Shown here piece by piece: positions 8,134 to 14,884 of a DNA stretch of 40,376 bases. The notes beneath the pieces are model-generated. The model saw nothing but the letters and a program-made list of their open reading frames with translations. It ran no database searches and was not told where the DNA came from. The translations under genes were made by a program, and so were the position numbers. This DNA comes from Treponema sp. Lineage in GTDB: Bacteria > Spirochaetota > Spirochaetia > Treponematales > Treponemataceae. The DNA lies in the NCBI GenBank assembly GCA_017616165.1, contig JAFZYR010000031.1, forward strand, positions 1-40,376, in the 5' to 3' direction. Position 1 is the first letter of the stretch. Each line of letters begins with the position of its first letter.

Positions 8134-9613
8134 TTGTATTAAAAACAAAAAATTAACCGGTTCTCTTTGTGCCCTGCTGGTGCTTGCTTTTATGAGCGGC
8201 TGTGCAACTACAGACACAGGCACAAACACTACAGGCTCTGACGCTCCAAGACAGCTTGTTGTAGAAGACAGCACTATTGAAGCTCAGGAGGAATACATAA
8301 AGGAAGAGGTATGGCACAGCCTTACTTCTATAAACGGGCTTGCCGGCACCTGGAATACTCCGGAAGGCGAGCTTGAGTTTCCTGTAGAAATTGACGGAAA
8401 GGAATATCTTAGCATTACCTACCCTGCTACAAAGGATTCTTATCTTTGGAAAAGCTATGCTACAGAAAACAAAATAAACATTGCACAGCTGTGGCAGAAC
8501 CGTTATGTATATATTCCCGAAATTTACGGAACAAACTTTCCTGTCTCAGATAAAAACGGCATTCAGTATGGCATAAAGCCGGAGCTTGTATGTATTCTTG
8601 GAAAATATTCGGCGCTCATTCAAAGCAACAGGCAGCTGCTTATTCCTGCAGACATAGTAAGTCAGAACATTTCATTTTTTGAAGTTTCACAAAACGGAGA
8701 CAAGATCCGCGCAAACGGACGCTTCCGCTTTTTCTCTGATATTTTTTCTAACCTTAATGATTCGTTTACTGTTAGCCTTAACGAAGCAAACAAAAGAGTT
8801 GGAAGCTCAAGTAAATACGGGCTCGTGCTTTCGGGCGGCGGCGGAAAGGGTGCCTACGAGGTTGGAGTATGGAAGGCTCTGATAGAGTATGGGCTTGCAC
8901 AAAAGATGCGCGCAGTAAGCGGCACAAGTGTAGGCGGTTTGAACTCAGCACTTTTTTCTTTGCAGGATTATGAACAGCTGGAAGAGCTTTGGCTTACACA
9001 TGTTCCGGACAAGCTTACACAGGATGACGCACTTATTTCTCAGGCAGGCTTAACTGACATTATTTCTACCCTGCCAATTACAGATTTACAGACCATGGTA
9101 TTCCCTCAGGTTTATGTAACTGCAGTGCGCAACCGCTTTATTCTTGCCAAGCTCATTAAGAGTAAGCCTGGCCAGTATGCAACCCGCTTTAACTTAAACA
9201 GCGAAAGTGATCCTGAACAGATTAAAAAGAAGCTGCTTGCAACCTCTGCCTTCCCTATTGTATGTCCTTCGGTAAAGCTTGCAGACGGCTATGAATATTC
9301 AGACGGCGGTAACGAGGCAGCAGGCGGCGACAATACACCGATTGACCCTATTGCAGACAATCATCCGGATATCAATAATATTTTTATTGTTTACCTTGCA
9401 CATGAGCCAAAGCGCAAGATTAAGGAAATTGATTACGATACAAAGACTCTGGTTCAGATTGTACCTTCAATTGAGCTTGGCGGCATTCTGGATGGAACAA
9501 CCAATTTTACTTCAAACAGAATCAAGCTTTTGATTAATTACGGCTACGAAGATACAGTTCGTGTGTTAGAGCAGAACGGATATTATCCTGTAAGCAATAT
9601 GTGGTTTAATTAA
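8117..9613 (+). CDS. Patatin-like phospholipase lipoprotein
   Basis: The 498-residue product has a signal peptide ending in a lipobox (MSGC, Cys29), then an N-terminal domain of about 190 residues that I do not recognise. The patatin domain follows: glycine-rich oxyanion loop SGGGGKGAYEVG (239-250), nucleophile elbow GTSVG with Ser271, and the dyad Asp in DGG (396-398). The domain is predicted to hydrolyse lipid acyl esters. The signal peptide places it in the periplasm or at the outer membrane, unlike cytosolic patatins. Its ATG lies inside the end of pncB, out of frame. The stop overlaps that of the convergent ttcA-like gene. Confidence 0.9.
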   Translation: MKTLSNCIKNKKLTGSLCALLVLAFMSGCATTDTGTNTTGSDAPRQLVVEDSTIEAQEEYIKEEVWHSLTSINGLAGTWNTPEGELEFPVEIDGKEYLSITYPATKDSYLWKSYATENKINIAQLWQNRYVYIPEIYGTNFPVSDKNGIQYGIKPELVCILGKYSALIQSNRQLLIPADIVSQNISFFEVSQNGDKIRANGRFRFFSDIFSNLNDSFTVSLNEANKRVGSSSKYGLVLSGGGGKGAYEVGVWKALIEYGLAQKMRAVSGTSVGGLNSALFSLQDYEQLEELWLTHVPDKLTQDDALISQAGLTDIISTLPITDLQTMVFPQVYVTAVRNRFILAKLIKSKPGQYATRFNLNSESDPEQIKKKLLATSAFPIVCPSVKLADGYEYSDGGNEAAGGDNTPIDPIADNHPDINNIFIVYLAHEPKRKIKEIDYDTKTLVQIVPSIELGGILDGTTNFTSNRIKLLINYGYEDTVRVLEQNGYYPVSNMWFN

Positions 9614-10320
9614 GGCAGATAATCCATATTTACATTCTGAAGCGCAGTAAATAGTTTTTCCTTAAGCTCAAGCTTTCCGTCGGTAAGCAGCTTTAACTTT
9701 TTGCGTGCTTCCTTGCGCGTTGAATTATCCTTATAGGTACAGGTGCAGGTAAAGCCAAAATACTTTTCCTTTTTTGCATGAGTTATTATGCGTTCCTCTG
9801 CAGCATAGCAAAGCGGGCGGATTATCTTTACCGGATAGTTTTCATACTGAAGGTTTGGAATCATTGTGGAAAATTCACCCTTGTTCAAAGCATTCATAAG
9901 AAGAGTTTCCAGCATGTCGTCCATATGATGCCCAAGCGCAATTTTGTTGTAGCCGTGCTCAAGGGCATATTTTAAAAGCTCTGTGCGGCGCTGAGTTGAA
10001 CACCACCAGCAGTTCATCTTCTGCCCCTCTTTGATGCGCGCACTTATATTAATTGGAATTGATTCAAACGGCACCTTCCACTTTTTAAAAAGCTTAATTA
10101 TTTTTTCCGGGAACGGCGGTGCAAAGTCCGACTGAATATTGAGCGCCATATACTCAAACCCGTAGTCCGTCCGCTTAGCCCGCTGCGAAAAATATTCAAT
10201 GAGCGCCGTAGAATCCTTCCCCCCGCTTGCCCCTATGAGAATCCTGTCACCCTTTTCTATGAGATTGTAATCAAAACAAGCCTTATCAATCAGGCTAGAA
10301 AGCTTGGGTTCCTTTTTCAT
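9610..10320 (-). CDS. TtcA-like tRNA thiolation enzyme (PP-loop ATPase)
   Basis: The 236-residue product has the PP-loop SGGKDS (32-37), the CxxC pair Cys104/Cys107 in NCWWCSTQRR, GHHMDDMLETLLMN (130-143) and further Cys at 192 and 194. This is the arrangement of TtcA-type enzymes, which use a 4Fe-4S cluster to make 2-thiocytidine at tRNA position 32. It is shorter than E. coli TtcA (about 310 residues), so another thiolation substrate in the same family is possible. The -10 (TATAAT, 10328-10333) ends 7 bp before the ATG, so the mRNA should be leaderless. A cluster-dependent enzyme near the Fe-S operon downstream fits an Fe-S theme, but they are separate transcripts. Confidence 0.85.
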   Translation of the reverse strand: MKKEPKLSSLIDKACFDYNLIEKGDRILIGASGGKDSTALIEYFSQRAKRTDYGFEYMALNIQSDFAPPFPEKIIKLFKKWKVPFESIPINISARIKEGQKMNCWWCSTQRRTELLKYALEHGYNKIALGHHMDDMLETLLMNALNKGEFSTMIPNLQYENYPVKIIRPLCYAAEERIITHAKKEKYFGFTCTCTYKDNSTRKEARKKLKLLTDGKLELKEKLFTALQNVNMDYLP

Positions 10321-10327
10321 AAAGATT

Positions 10328-10356
10328 ATTATACTACTAAAAACTGGATTTGTAAA
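10328..10356 (-). promoter_or_regulatory. Promoter of the ttcA-like gene, leaderless
   Basis: Minus strand: TTTACA (10351-10356), 17-bp spacer, TATAAT (10328-10333), then 7 bp to the ATG at 10320. The hexamers match the consensus in 5 of 6 and 6 of 6 positions. Confidence 0.72.
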
Positions 10357-10379
10357 AAAAGATTGTCACACAAAAAAAA

Positions 10380-10460
10380 CGTCATTGCGAGCCGAAGGCG
10401 TGGCAATCCATACTTTAAAACTCTGGATTGCCACGGAGCTTCGCTCCTCGCAATGACGTC
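10380..10460. repeat. Palindromic intergenic repeat, family 1, copy 2 (inside-out)
   Basis: CGTCATTGCGAG..GGCAATCC is followed by a 15-bp spacer and GGATTGCC..CTCGCAATGACG. The arms are those of copies 1 and 3, but the CGTCATTGCGAG ends now face outward. It lies in the 417-bp gap 10321-10737, which holds, in order, the ttcA promoter, this repeat, one family-3 repeat, a GGGtGRT gene remnant and a composite hairpin element. Confidence 0.8.
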
Positions 10461-10469
10461 GTTTCTTTA

Positions 10470-10496
10470 GGCCCCTTCGAGAGCCTCAGGGACCCC
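10470..10496 (-). repeat. Family-3 repeat, intergenic copy
   Basis: The core CCCTTCGAGAGCCTCAGGG is shared with copies at 27433-27456 and 32995-33020. On the minus strand this copy reads V-P-E-A-L-E-G-A without a stop, the same frame in which the other two copies are translated. The ends are weakly self-complementary (CCCT/AGGG). Confidence 0.75.
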
Positions 10497-10508
10497 AGAT
10501 TAAATATT

Positions 10509-10556
10509 TTAATAAGCAGGCATTCCAGCTACTGCTACGGCACATGCTACAGTGCA
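10509..10556 (-). pseudogene. 3' remnant of a second GGGtGRT gene
   Basis: On the minus strand 15 codons plus TAA read CTVACAVAVAGMPAY. The intact gene downstream in the map (10738-11775) ends CTVACAVAVAGSF. The first 11 residues are identical, but about 7 of those 11 codons differ synonymously, so this is not a recent copy of that 3' end. Homology stops exactly where the composite hairpin element begins (10554), suggesting that the rest of the gene was deleted or displaced. Confidence 0.7.
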
Positions 10557-10680
10557 TGCCGAAAATAGCAAATGCGTTAAAAAAACATGCCGATAATCGG
10601 AAATGCGTTAAAAAAAACAGTCCCGAAGGACTGTTTTTTAGCATTTTCATACTATCGGCTCGCGAGATTTATAGAGCGCG
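10554..10680 (+). repeat. Composite hairpin element, copy A, with tandem left end
   Basis: Two tandem versions of a unit like CATGCCGATAATCGG + AAATGCGTTAAAAAA (from about 10554 and 10586) precede a hairpin with AACAGTCC / GGACTGTT arms and a right end GGCTCGCGAGATTTATAGAGCG. The reverse complement of 13396-13486 aligns along the whole unit, ending GGCTCGCGAGATTTATCGAGCG. The two copies lie in opposite orientation, and each is close to the 3' end of a minus-strand gene. Confidence 0.75.
10612..10639. terminator. Two-way intrinsic terminator inside element A
   Basis: The stem AAAAAACAGTCC (10612-10623), loop CGAA and GGACTGTTTTTT (10628-10639) form a perfect 12-bp hairpin whose outer part supplies a T run in either direction. 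It lies 98 bp beyond the stop of the GGGtGRT gene and probably ends the NifU-like/GGGtGRT transcript. Confidence 0.75.
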
Positions 10681-10682
10681 TC

Positions 10683-10728
10683 GCAAACCTTCGGTTTGCT
10701 TACGAGTTTCCGCTAACGCGAAAACTCG
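10683..10728. repeat. Two small hairpins just after the GGGtGRT stop codon
   Basis: GCAAACC (10683-10689), loop TTC, GGTTTGC (10693-10699) is one hairpin. CGAGTTT (10703-10709) with AAACTCG (10722-10728), with an inner CGC/GCG, is the second. They may stabilise the 3' end of the GGGtGRT mRNA or belong to the right flank of element A. Neither has a good T run. Confidence 0.5.
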
Positions 10729-10737
10729 CAGATTAAT

Positions 10738-11775
10738 TTAGAAGGAACCAGCGACAGCTACCGCACATGCAACTGTACACCCTACCATTGGATTGTTACC
10801 CATTCCCATGAAGCCCATCATCTCAACGTGGGCTGGAACTGATGAAGAACCTGCGAACTGAGCGTCTGAGTGCATACGACCCAAAGTATCAGTAAAGCCG
10901 TAAGAAGCTGGACCTGCAGCCATGTTATCCGGGTGAAGTGTACGGCCTGTACCACCACCAGAAGCTACAGAGAAGTATTTCTTACCAGCGAGCAAGCGTT
11001 CCTTCTTGTAGGTTCCTGCAACTGGGTGCTGGAAACGTGTTGGGTTTGTTGAGTTACCGGTAATAGAAACATCAACATCCTCGTGCCACATGATTGCAAC
11101 ACCTTCGCGAACATCGTCGGCACCGTAGCACTTTACGATGAGGCGGTCTGGGTTAGAACCGTAAGGAATCTCTTTTACAACTGTAAGAGCCTTGTCTGTT
11201 CCTTCTCCATTGAAATAGTCAAATTTTGTCTGAACGTATGTGAATCCGTTGATGCGGCTGATAATCTGAGCAGCGTCTTTTCCAAGACCGTTCAAGATAA
11301 CGCGGAGCTTGTTCTTGCGAACCTTGTTAGCGTTAGCAGCAATCTTAATAGCACCTTCAGCAGCAGCGAATGATTCGTGTCCTGCCAGGAATGCGAAGCA
11401 CTGTGTTTCTTCTGAAAGAAGACGAGCACCCAAGTTTCCATGTCCAAGACCAACCTTGCGGTCATCAGCTACAGAACCTGGCAAACAGAATGCCTGAAGT
11501 CCCTTACCAATGTTAGCAGCAGCTGCAGAACCTGTTTTGTCTCCAGTCTTTTCTGCTTCTTTAATTGCAATTGCTGAACCAAGTACATATGCCCATTTTG
11601 CATCTTCAAAACAAATCTGCTGTGTTTCCTGACAGATTGTGTATGGATCAAAACCACGATCCTGGCAGAGCTTGCGAGCTTCGTTCAAACCAGCTTCGCC
11701 TTCTGCAAAGCCATATTCTTTAAGAGCCTTATTCACCTGAGGAATGCGGCCTGCGTAATCTTCAAATAATGCCAT
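10738..11775 (-). CDS. GGGtGRT protein (Pfam GGGtGRT family)
   Basis: The 345-residue product contains the naming motif GGGTGRT at 273-279 (YFSVASGGGTGRTLHPD). It also has a Cys-rich N-terminal part (Cys37, 48, 55), GLGHGNLGARLLSEETQCF and the C-terminal GNNPMVGCTVACAVAVA. The family occurs in anaerobes and has no established biochemical function. It lies 14 bp after a NifU-like scaffold gene, the partner usually seen beside it as I recall, which hints at an Fe-S or other metallocofactor role. There is no signal peptide or membrane segment. The start follows AGGGAGG. The gene ends about 98 bp before a strong hairpin terminator, and a remnant of a second copy lies further downstream. Confidence 0.9.
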   Translation of the reverse strand: MALFEDYAGRIPQVNKALKEYGFAEGEAGLNEARKLCQDRGFDPYTICQETQQICFEDAKWAYVLGSAIAIKEAEKTGDKTGSAAAANIGKGLQAFCLPGSVADDRKVGLGHGNLGARLLSEETQCFAFLAGHESFAAAEGAIKIAANANKVRKNKLRVILNGLGKDAAQIISRINGFTYVQTKFDYFNGEGTDKALTVVKEIPYGSNPDRLIVKCYGADDVREGVAIMWHEDVDVSITGNSTNPTRFQHPVAGTYKKERLLAGKKYFSVASGGGTGRTLHPDNMAAGPASYGFTDTLGRMHSDAQFAGSSSVPAHVEMMGFMGMGNNPMVGCTVACAVAVAGSF

Positions 11776-11789
11776 AAGTCTATTCCTCC

Positions 11790-12491
11790 CTATTCCTTTC
11801 TTGGGTCGATAAGCTTTACCATACCCTGATCTGCTGTTACACGACCATAGTGTGTGCGTGCCTTTTCAACTGCTTCTTTTGGATCGATTCCAGCCTTGAG
11901 GTTGTCCATCAATTTTCCAACGTTGATACAGTTGTAACCGATAATCTGGTTATCCTTGTCGATTGCACAAGTTTCTACATAACCTTCTGTCATTTCGAGG
12001 TAGCGAGGACCAGTTTTGCGTGTAGCAAACATAGTTCCTACCTGAGAGCGGAGGTTCTTTCCAAGGTCTTCCAAAGAAGCACCAACCTTAAGTCCGTCCT
12101 TAGAGTAAGCAGACTGTGAGCGTCCGTATACAATCTGGAGGAAAAGCTCGCGCATAGCAGTGTTGATAGCATCACAAACCAAGTCTGTGTTCAAAGCTTC
12201 GAGAACTGTTTTACCAATAAGGATTTCTGAAGCCATAGCGGCTGAGTGGGTCATACCGGAACAACCGATAGTTTCAACCAAAGCTTCTTCGATGATTCCG
12301 TTCTTTACGTTCAAAGAAAGCTTGCAGGCACCCTGCTGAGGTGCACACCAGCCGATACCGTGTGTAAAGCCGGAAATGTCTTCAATCTTTTTTACCTGTA
12401 CCCACTCGCCTTCTTCAGGAATAGGGGCAGGACCATGATATGCGCCTTTAGCCAAAGGACACATATGCTCCACTTCTGCAGTGTATGTCAT
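11790..12491 (-). CDS. NifU/IscU-like Fe-S scaffold protein
   Basis: In the 233-residue product, residues about 40-125 resemble the IscU/NifU scaffold: Cys56 in the PQQGACKL segment corresponds to the first scaffold Cys, and IGCSGMTHSAAMASEI (Cys77) to the second. Other Cys are at 11, 49, 106, 175 and 188. A clear counterpart of the third scaffold Cys is not visible, so it may use a different ligand or assemble a different centre. The C-terminal 100 residues (YVETCAIDKDNQIIGYNCIN) are not part of ordinary IscU. It is first in a two-gene operon with the GGGtGRT gene. AGGAG precedes the ATG, and the upstream DNA holds a 9-3-9 palindrome over a promoter-like sequence. Confidence 0.85.
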   Translation of the reverse strand: MTYTAEVEHMCPLAKGAYHGPAPIPEEGEWVQVKKIEDISGFTHGIGWCAPQQGACKLSLNVKNGIIEEALVETIGCSGMTHSAAMASEILIGKTVLEALNTDLVCDAINTAMRELFLQIVYGRSQSAYSKDGLKVGASLEDLGKNLRSQVGTMFATRKTGPRYLEMTEGYVETCAIDKDNQIIGYNCINVGKLMDNLKAGIDPKEAVEKARTHYGRVTADQGMVKLIDPRKE

Positions 12492-12526
12492 AATATCTCC
12501 TATAAAATAATTTTAGAATATAGTAG

Positions 12527-12547
12527 CTATAAAATATCATTTTATAG
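12527..12547. promoter_or_regulatory. Perfect 9-3-9 palindrome upstream of the NifU-like/GGGtGRT operon
   Basis: CTATAAAAT (12527-12535), 3-bp spacer, ATTTTATAG (12539-12547). A second imperfect version, CTATAAAAT-A-ATTTTAG, lies at 12500-12516 next to the ribosome binding site. A minus-strand promoter TTGAAA (12554-12559), 17 bp, TATTTT (12531-12536) places its -10 inside the palindrome, so a bound dimer would block transcription. The regulator is unknown. Confidence 0.6.
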
Positions 12548-12564
12548 GGGATTTTTCAATATAT

Positions 12565-12626
12565 GGATTGCTTCGCTGCGCTCGCAATGACGCGTCATTG
12601 CGAGGAGCGCCAGCGACGTGGCAATC
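12565..12626. repeat. Palindromic intergenic repeat, family 1, copy 3
   Basis: GGATTGCTTCGCTGCGCTCGC and AATGACG are followed by the inverted arm CGTCATTGCGAGGAGCGCCAG..GTGGCAATC. Its last base is part of the stop codon of the outer-membrane protein gene, so the element abuts a gene end exactly. Confidence 0.8.
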
Positions 12627-13222
12627 TAAAATTTAAAGGAAGCGCCGGCTTTAATCATACCTGTTGCAGGAACACTTACTTCGGCAAAAATATTCCAGTT
12701 ATCAAAGTCTGCTTTGATTCCCAAAAGCGTAACATCAAATATTCCTGTAACTCCGCTGCTGCTGCCTGGTAACATAGCCATACCGCCACTCAAAGCATGA
12801 TAGAACTTAAAGTGTTCCCAGCCATACTGAGTAGTAACCTTTGCTTGAAGTGTAATAATATTCAAATCAGAAAATTTTTCGTAGCTGGCAAAAGCACCCA
12901 GGCCTATGTATTCATTAAAATAATAGTTGTAACCGCCTGAAACAGTAAATGCTACGTCGTCAGACTTACTGCTTCCACTGCTGCTTCCACTGCCTTCACC
13001 ATTTCCGTTTGCAGCCTGATTACCTGCTTCTGCAAGACCCTTAAAAATTGCTATAAACATTCCGCTAAAAAGGCCTACAAACGAAGGCAAACCAGCTGTA
13101 AGATATACTTCGTTGTGGTTAAAGTCAACTTCGTCTCCAGCTTCTACAATATCATAACCCTGTGCAAAGCTGTTTGCACAAATGGCGCCTAAAAGCATAA
13201 GGGCAATAAGTATTTTTTTCAT
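12626..13222 (-). CDS. Exported outer-membrane beta-barrel-like protein
   Basis: The 198-residue product has a signal peptide (MKKILIALMLLGAICANSFAQ) cut near residue 21. It then shows alternating polar and aromatic strands, a Gly/Ser-rich loop (GNGEGSGSSSGSSKSDD), and a C-terminus in Phe (GASFKF) as expected for BamA-inserted barrels. YNYYFNEYIGLGAFASYEKF is a typical strand-turn-strand. The ligand or role is unknown. The start has an AGGAGG site 7 bp upstream. A degenerate family-1 repeat lies in its 5' leader, and a terminator separates it from argG. Confidence 0.78.
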   Translation of the reverse strand: MKKILIALMLLGAICANSFAQGYDIVEAGDEVDFNHNEVYLTAGLPSFVGLFSGMFIAIFKGLAEAGNQAANGNGEGSGSSSGSSKSDDVAFTVSGGYNYYFNEYIGLGAFASYEKFSDLNIITLQAKVTTQYGWEHFKFYHALSGGMAMLPGSSSGVTGIFDVTLLGIKADFDNWNIFAEVSVPATGMIKAGASFKF

Positions 13223-13243
13223 AATGTACCTCCTGTGTTGTAA

Positions 13244-13270
13244 ATTGCTTAGCCTACGGCTCGCAATAAC
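13244..13270. repeat. Degenerate fragment of repeat family 1
   Basis: ATTGCTTAGCCTACGGCTCG followed by CAATAAC resembles the left arm of copy 3 (ATTGCTTCGCTGCG-CTCGCAATGAC) with a few changes. It lies in the leader of the outer-membrane protein gene. Confidence 0.55.
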
Positions 13271-13273
13271 ATA

Positions 13274-13321
13274 AAAAAACGCCCGTGAAGTAATATTGCT
13301 ACTATATCATGGACGTTTTTT
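13274..13321. terminator. Long hairpin between argG and the outer-membrane protein gene
   Basis: AAAAAACGCCCGTGA pairs with TCATGGACGTTTTTT with two interruptions, and AGTA/TACT can pair inside the loop. The A run before and T run after make it a two-way terminator candidate. It should stop readthrough toward the outer-membrane protein gene. Confidence 0.65.
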
Positions 13322-13395
13322 AATATACGTTTATTATAACACAAAAAATATAATTATGGTTACAATTTTTACAAAAAAGATGTCTTTTAATATCA

Positions 13396-13486
13396 CGCTC
13401 GATAAATCTCGCGAGCCATTTTCAAGGTAAACGCTAAATAACAGTCCCGATGGACTGTTATTTTTAACGCGTTTTCTATTATCGGC
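13396..13486 (-). repeat. Composite hairpin element, copy B
   Basis: On the minus strand the element reads GCCGATAATAGAAAACGCGT, an AACAGTCC/GGACTGTT hairpin, then GGCTCGCGAGATTTATCGAG. It aligns end to end with copy A (10586-10680) at roughly four of five bases by eye. It starts 2 bp from the argG stop codon. Confidence 0.75.
13436..13463. terminator. Intrinsic terminator of argG, inside element B
   Basis: AAATAACAGTCC (13436-13447), loop CGAT, GGACTGTTATTT (13452-13463) form a perfect 12-bp stem, 24 bp beyond the argG stop codon. Confidence 0.7.
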
Positions 13487-13487
13487 A

Positions 13488-14753
13488 TTACTCAGTAGGT
13501 CTTTTCTTAAAGCTCTTGCTTTCGGCAATGGCCTGGCCTTCGCCTACCTTCTGCTCCATCATGGCGCGTACTTTAAGAGGAAGTCCAAAGAGAGTAATAA
13601 AGCCCTGTGCATCCTTATGGTTGTAAAGTTCACCTGTTGTAAACGATGCAATTGACTCGTTGTAAAGGCTGTACTTAGAGCCGGAACCTGCACCGCGGAT
13701 AGCTCCCTTAATGAGCTTAACCTTAGCCCAGCCGGTAACTGTTTCTTCTGTCTTGTCTACAAAAGCCATGCAGGCATCCATCAAGGTTGTAAACCACTTT
13801 CCGTCATAGATAAGCTCGCCAACCTTAATTGCAAGCTGCTGCTTGTAGTGATATGTATCGCGGTCAAGACAAAGGTGATCCATCATTCTGTGTGCAAAGT
13901 AAAGGATTGCTCCACCCGGTGTTTCGTAAACTCCGCGGCTCTTCATACCAACACAGCGGTTTTCGCAGATATCTACAAGACCAACACCGTTGCGGCCACC
14001 GATTTTGTTCAATTCATTAAGCAGGTCTACAGCATTCATCTTTTTGCCGTTTACAGCAACAGGAATACCCTTTTCAAAGTCGATTGTTACATATTCGCCT
14101 TCATCAGGAGCTTCTTCCGGAACAACTGTATTCTGAAGCATGTGCTTATAGTTAGGCTCGTTTTCTGTCTTTTCAAGCTCAAGACCTTCGTGGCTCAAGT
14201 GCCAGATATTTTCATCACGGCTGTAAGACTGATCCTTTTTCATTGGAACTTCGAGTCCGCGGTCTTCAAGATATTTGATTTCGGCTTCGCGGCTGTCCAT
14301 GTTCCATTTGTCATCACGCCAGGCAGCAATTACCTTAATATCAGGAGCAAAAGCCTTGATTGCAAGCTCAAAACGAACCTGATCGTTACCCTTACCTGTA
14401 GCACCGTGACAGATTGCAACGGCACCCTCCTGGCGGGCATATTCTACAAGGATTTTTCCGATGAGCGGACGAGCTGTAGAAGTACCAAGCAGGTATTCAT
14501 CCTCATAAACAGCATTTGCCTTAAGAGCAGGCCAGATGTATTCTTCTATATATTCCTGACGTGCATCTACAACATAGCAGGCTGCAGCACCTGTACGCAA
14601 TGCACGTGATTTAATTGCATCCCAGTCATCGCCCTGACCAACGTCAATACAAACAGCGATTACATCATAATCATAATTTTCTTTGAGCCATGGAATGATA
14701 ACTGTTGTATCAAGTCCACCTGAATAAGCTAAAACTACCTTGTCTTTTGCCAT
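13488..14753 (-). CDS. argG: Argininosuccinate synthase
   Basis: The 421-residue product has the N-type ATP motif AYSGGLDTTVI near the N-terminus, CIDVGQG, GTSTARPLIGK, CHGATGKGNDQVRFE and GGRNGVGLVDICENRCVGMKSRG, all conserved in ArgG. It joins citrulline and aspartate with ATP in the cytosol, the penultimate step of arginine synthesis. No argH lies beside it, so the gene is transcribed alone here. The start at 14753 (MAKDKVVLAYSGG) has GGAGG 6 bp upstream; the frame is open 14 codons further up, but that stretch lies in the promoter. A palindrome TGCATA-AA-TATGCA lies at the expected transcription start. Confidence 0.96.
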   Translation of the reverse strand: MAKDKVVLAYSGGLDTTVIIPWLKENYDYDVIAVCIDVGQGDDWDAIKSRALRTGAAACYVVDARQEYIEEYIWPALKANAVYEDEYLLGTSTARPLIGKILVEYARQEGAVAICHGATGKGNDQVRFELAIKAFAPDIKVIAAWRDDKWNMDSREAEIKYLEDRGLEVPMKKDQSYSRDENIWHLSHEGLELEKTENEPNYKHMLQNTVVPEEAPDEGEYVTIDFEKGIPVAVNGKKMNAVDLLNELNKIGGRNGVGLVDICENRCVGMKSRGVYETPGGAILYFAHRMMDHLCLDRDTYHYKQQLAIKVGELIYDGKWFTTLMDACMAFVDKTEETVTGWAKVKLIKGAIRGAGSGSKYSLYNESIASFTTGELYNHKDAQGFITLFGLPLKVRAMMEQKVGEGQAIAESKSFKKRPTE

Positions 14754-14769
14754 AATATGCCTCCAAAAA

Positions 14770-14815
14770 TGCATAAATATGCAATAAATATACAATTTAT
14801 TGTAAGAATATGCAA
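14770..14815 (-). promoter_or_regulatory. argG promoter with a palindromic operator candidate
   Basis: Minus strand: TTGCAT (14810-14815), 17-bp spacer, TATATT (14787-14792). The palindrome TGCATA-AA-TATGCA (14770-14783) covers the predicted start point. ATTGCATATT also occurs twice (overlapping 14778-14787 and 14807-14816). An arginine-responsive repressor would be the natural guess, but the sequence is not a clear ARG box. Confidence 0.5.
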
Positions 14816-14834
14816 TACATTTAGTACAGAAACC

Positions 14835-14877
14835 TTGTATTTTTATTCATATAAGACTACAATATATATATAAGGAG
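14835..14877 (+). promoter_or_regulatory. Promoter and ribosome binding site of the lipid kinase gene
   Basis: TTGTAT (14835-14840), 17-bp spacer, TACAAT (14858-14863), followed by AAGGAG (14872-14877) 7 bp before the ATG. This is a normal leadered start, in contrast to the leaderless genes of the window. Confidence 0.65.
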
Positions 14878-14884
14878 AAAAACG

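Noticed and set aside
10544..10741. Small plus-strand open frame in the repeat-rich gap
   Set aside because: It consists wholly of repeat and hairpin sequence and has no start signal.
6552..12626. CRISPR array
   Set aside because: The repeats are few, palindromic, kilobases apart and lack regular spacers, and no cas genes are present.
13848..14609. Long open frame on the plus strand opposite argG
   Set aside because: It is antisense to a highly conserved enzyme, has no ribosome binding site or recognisable domain, and follows from the codon pattern of argG.
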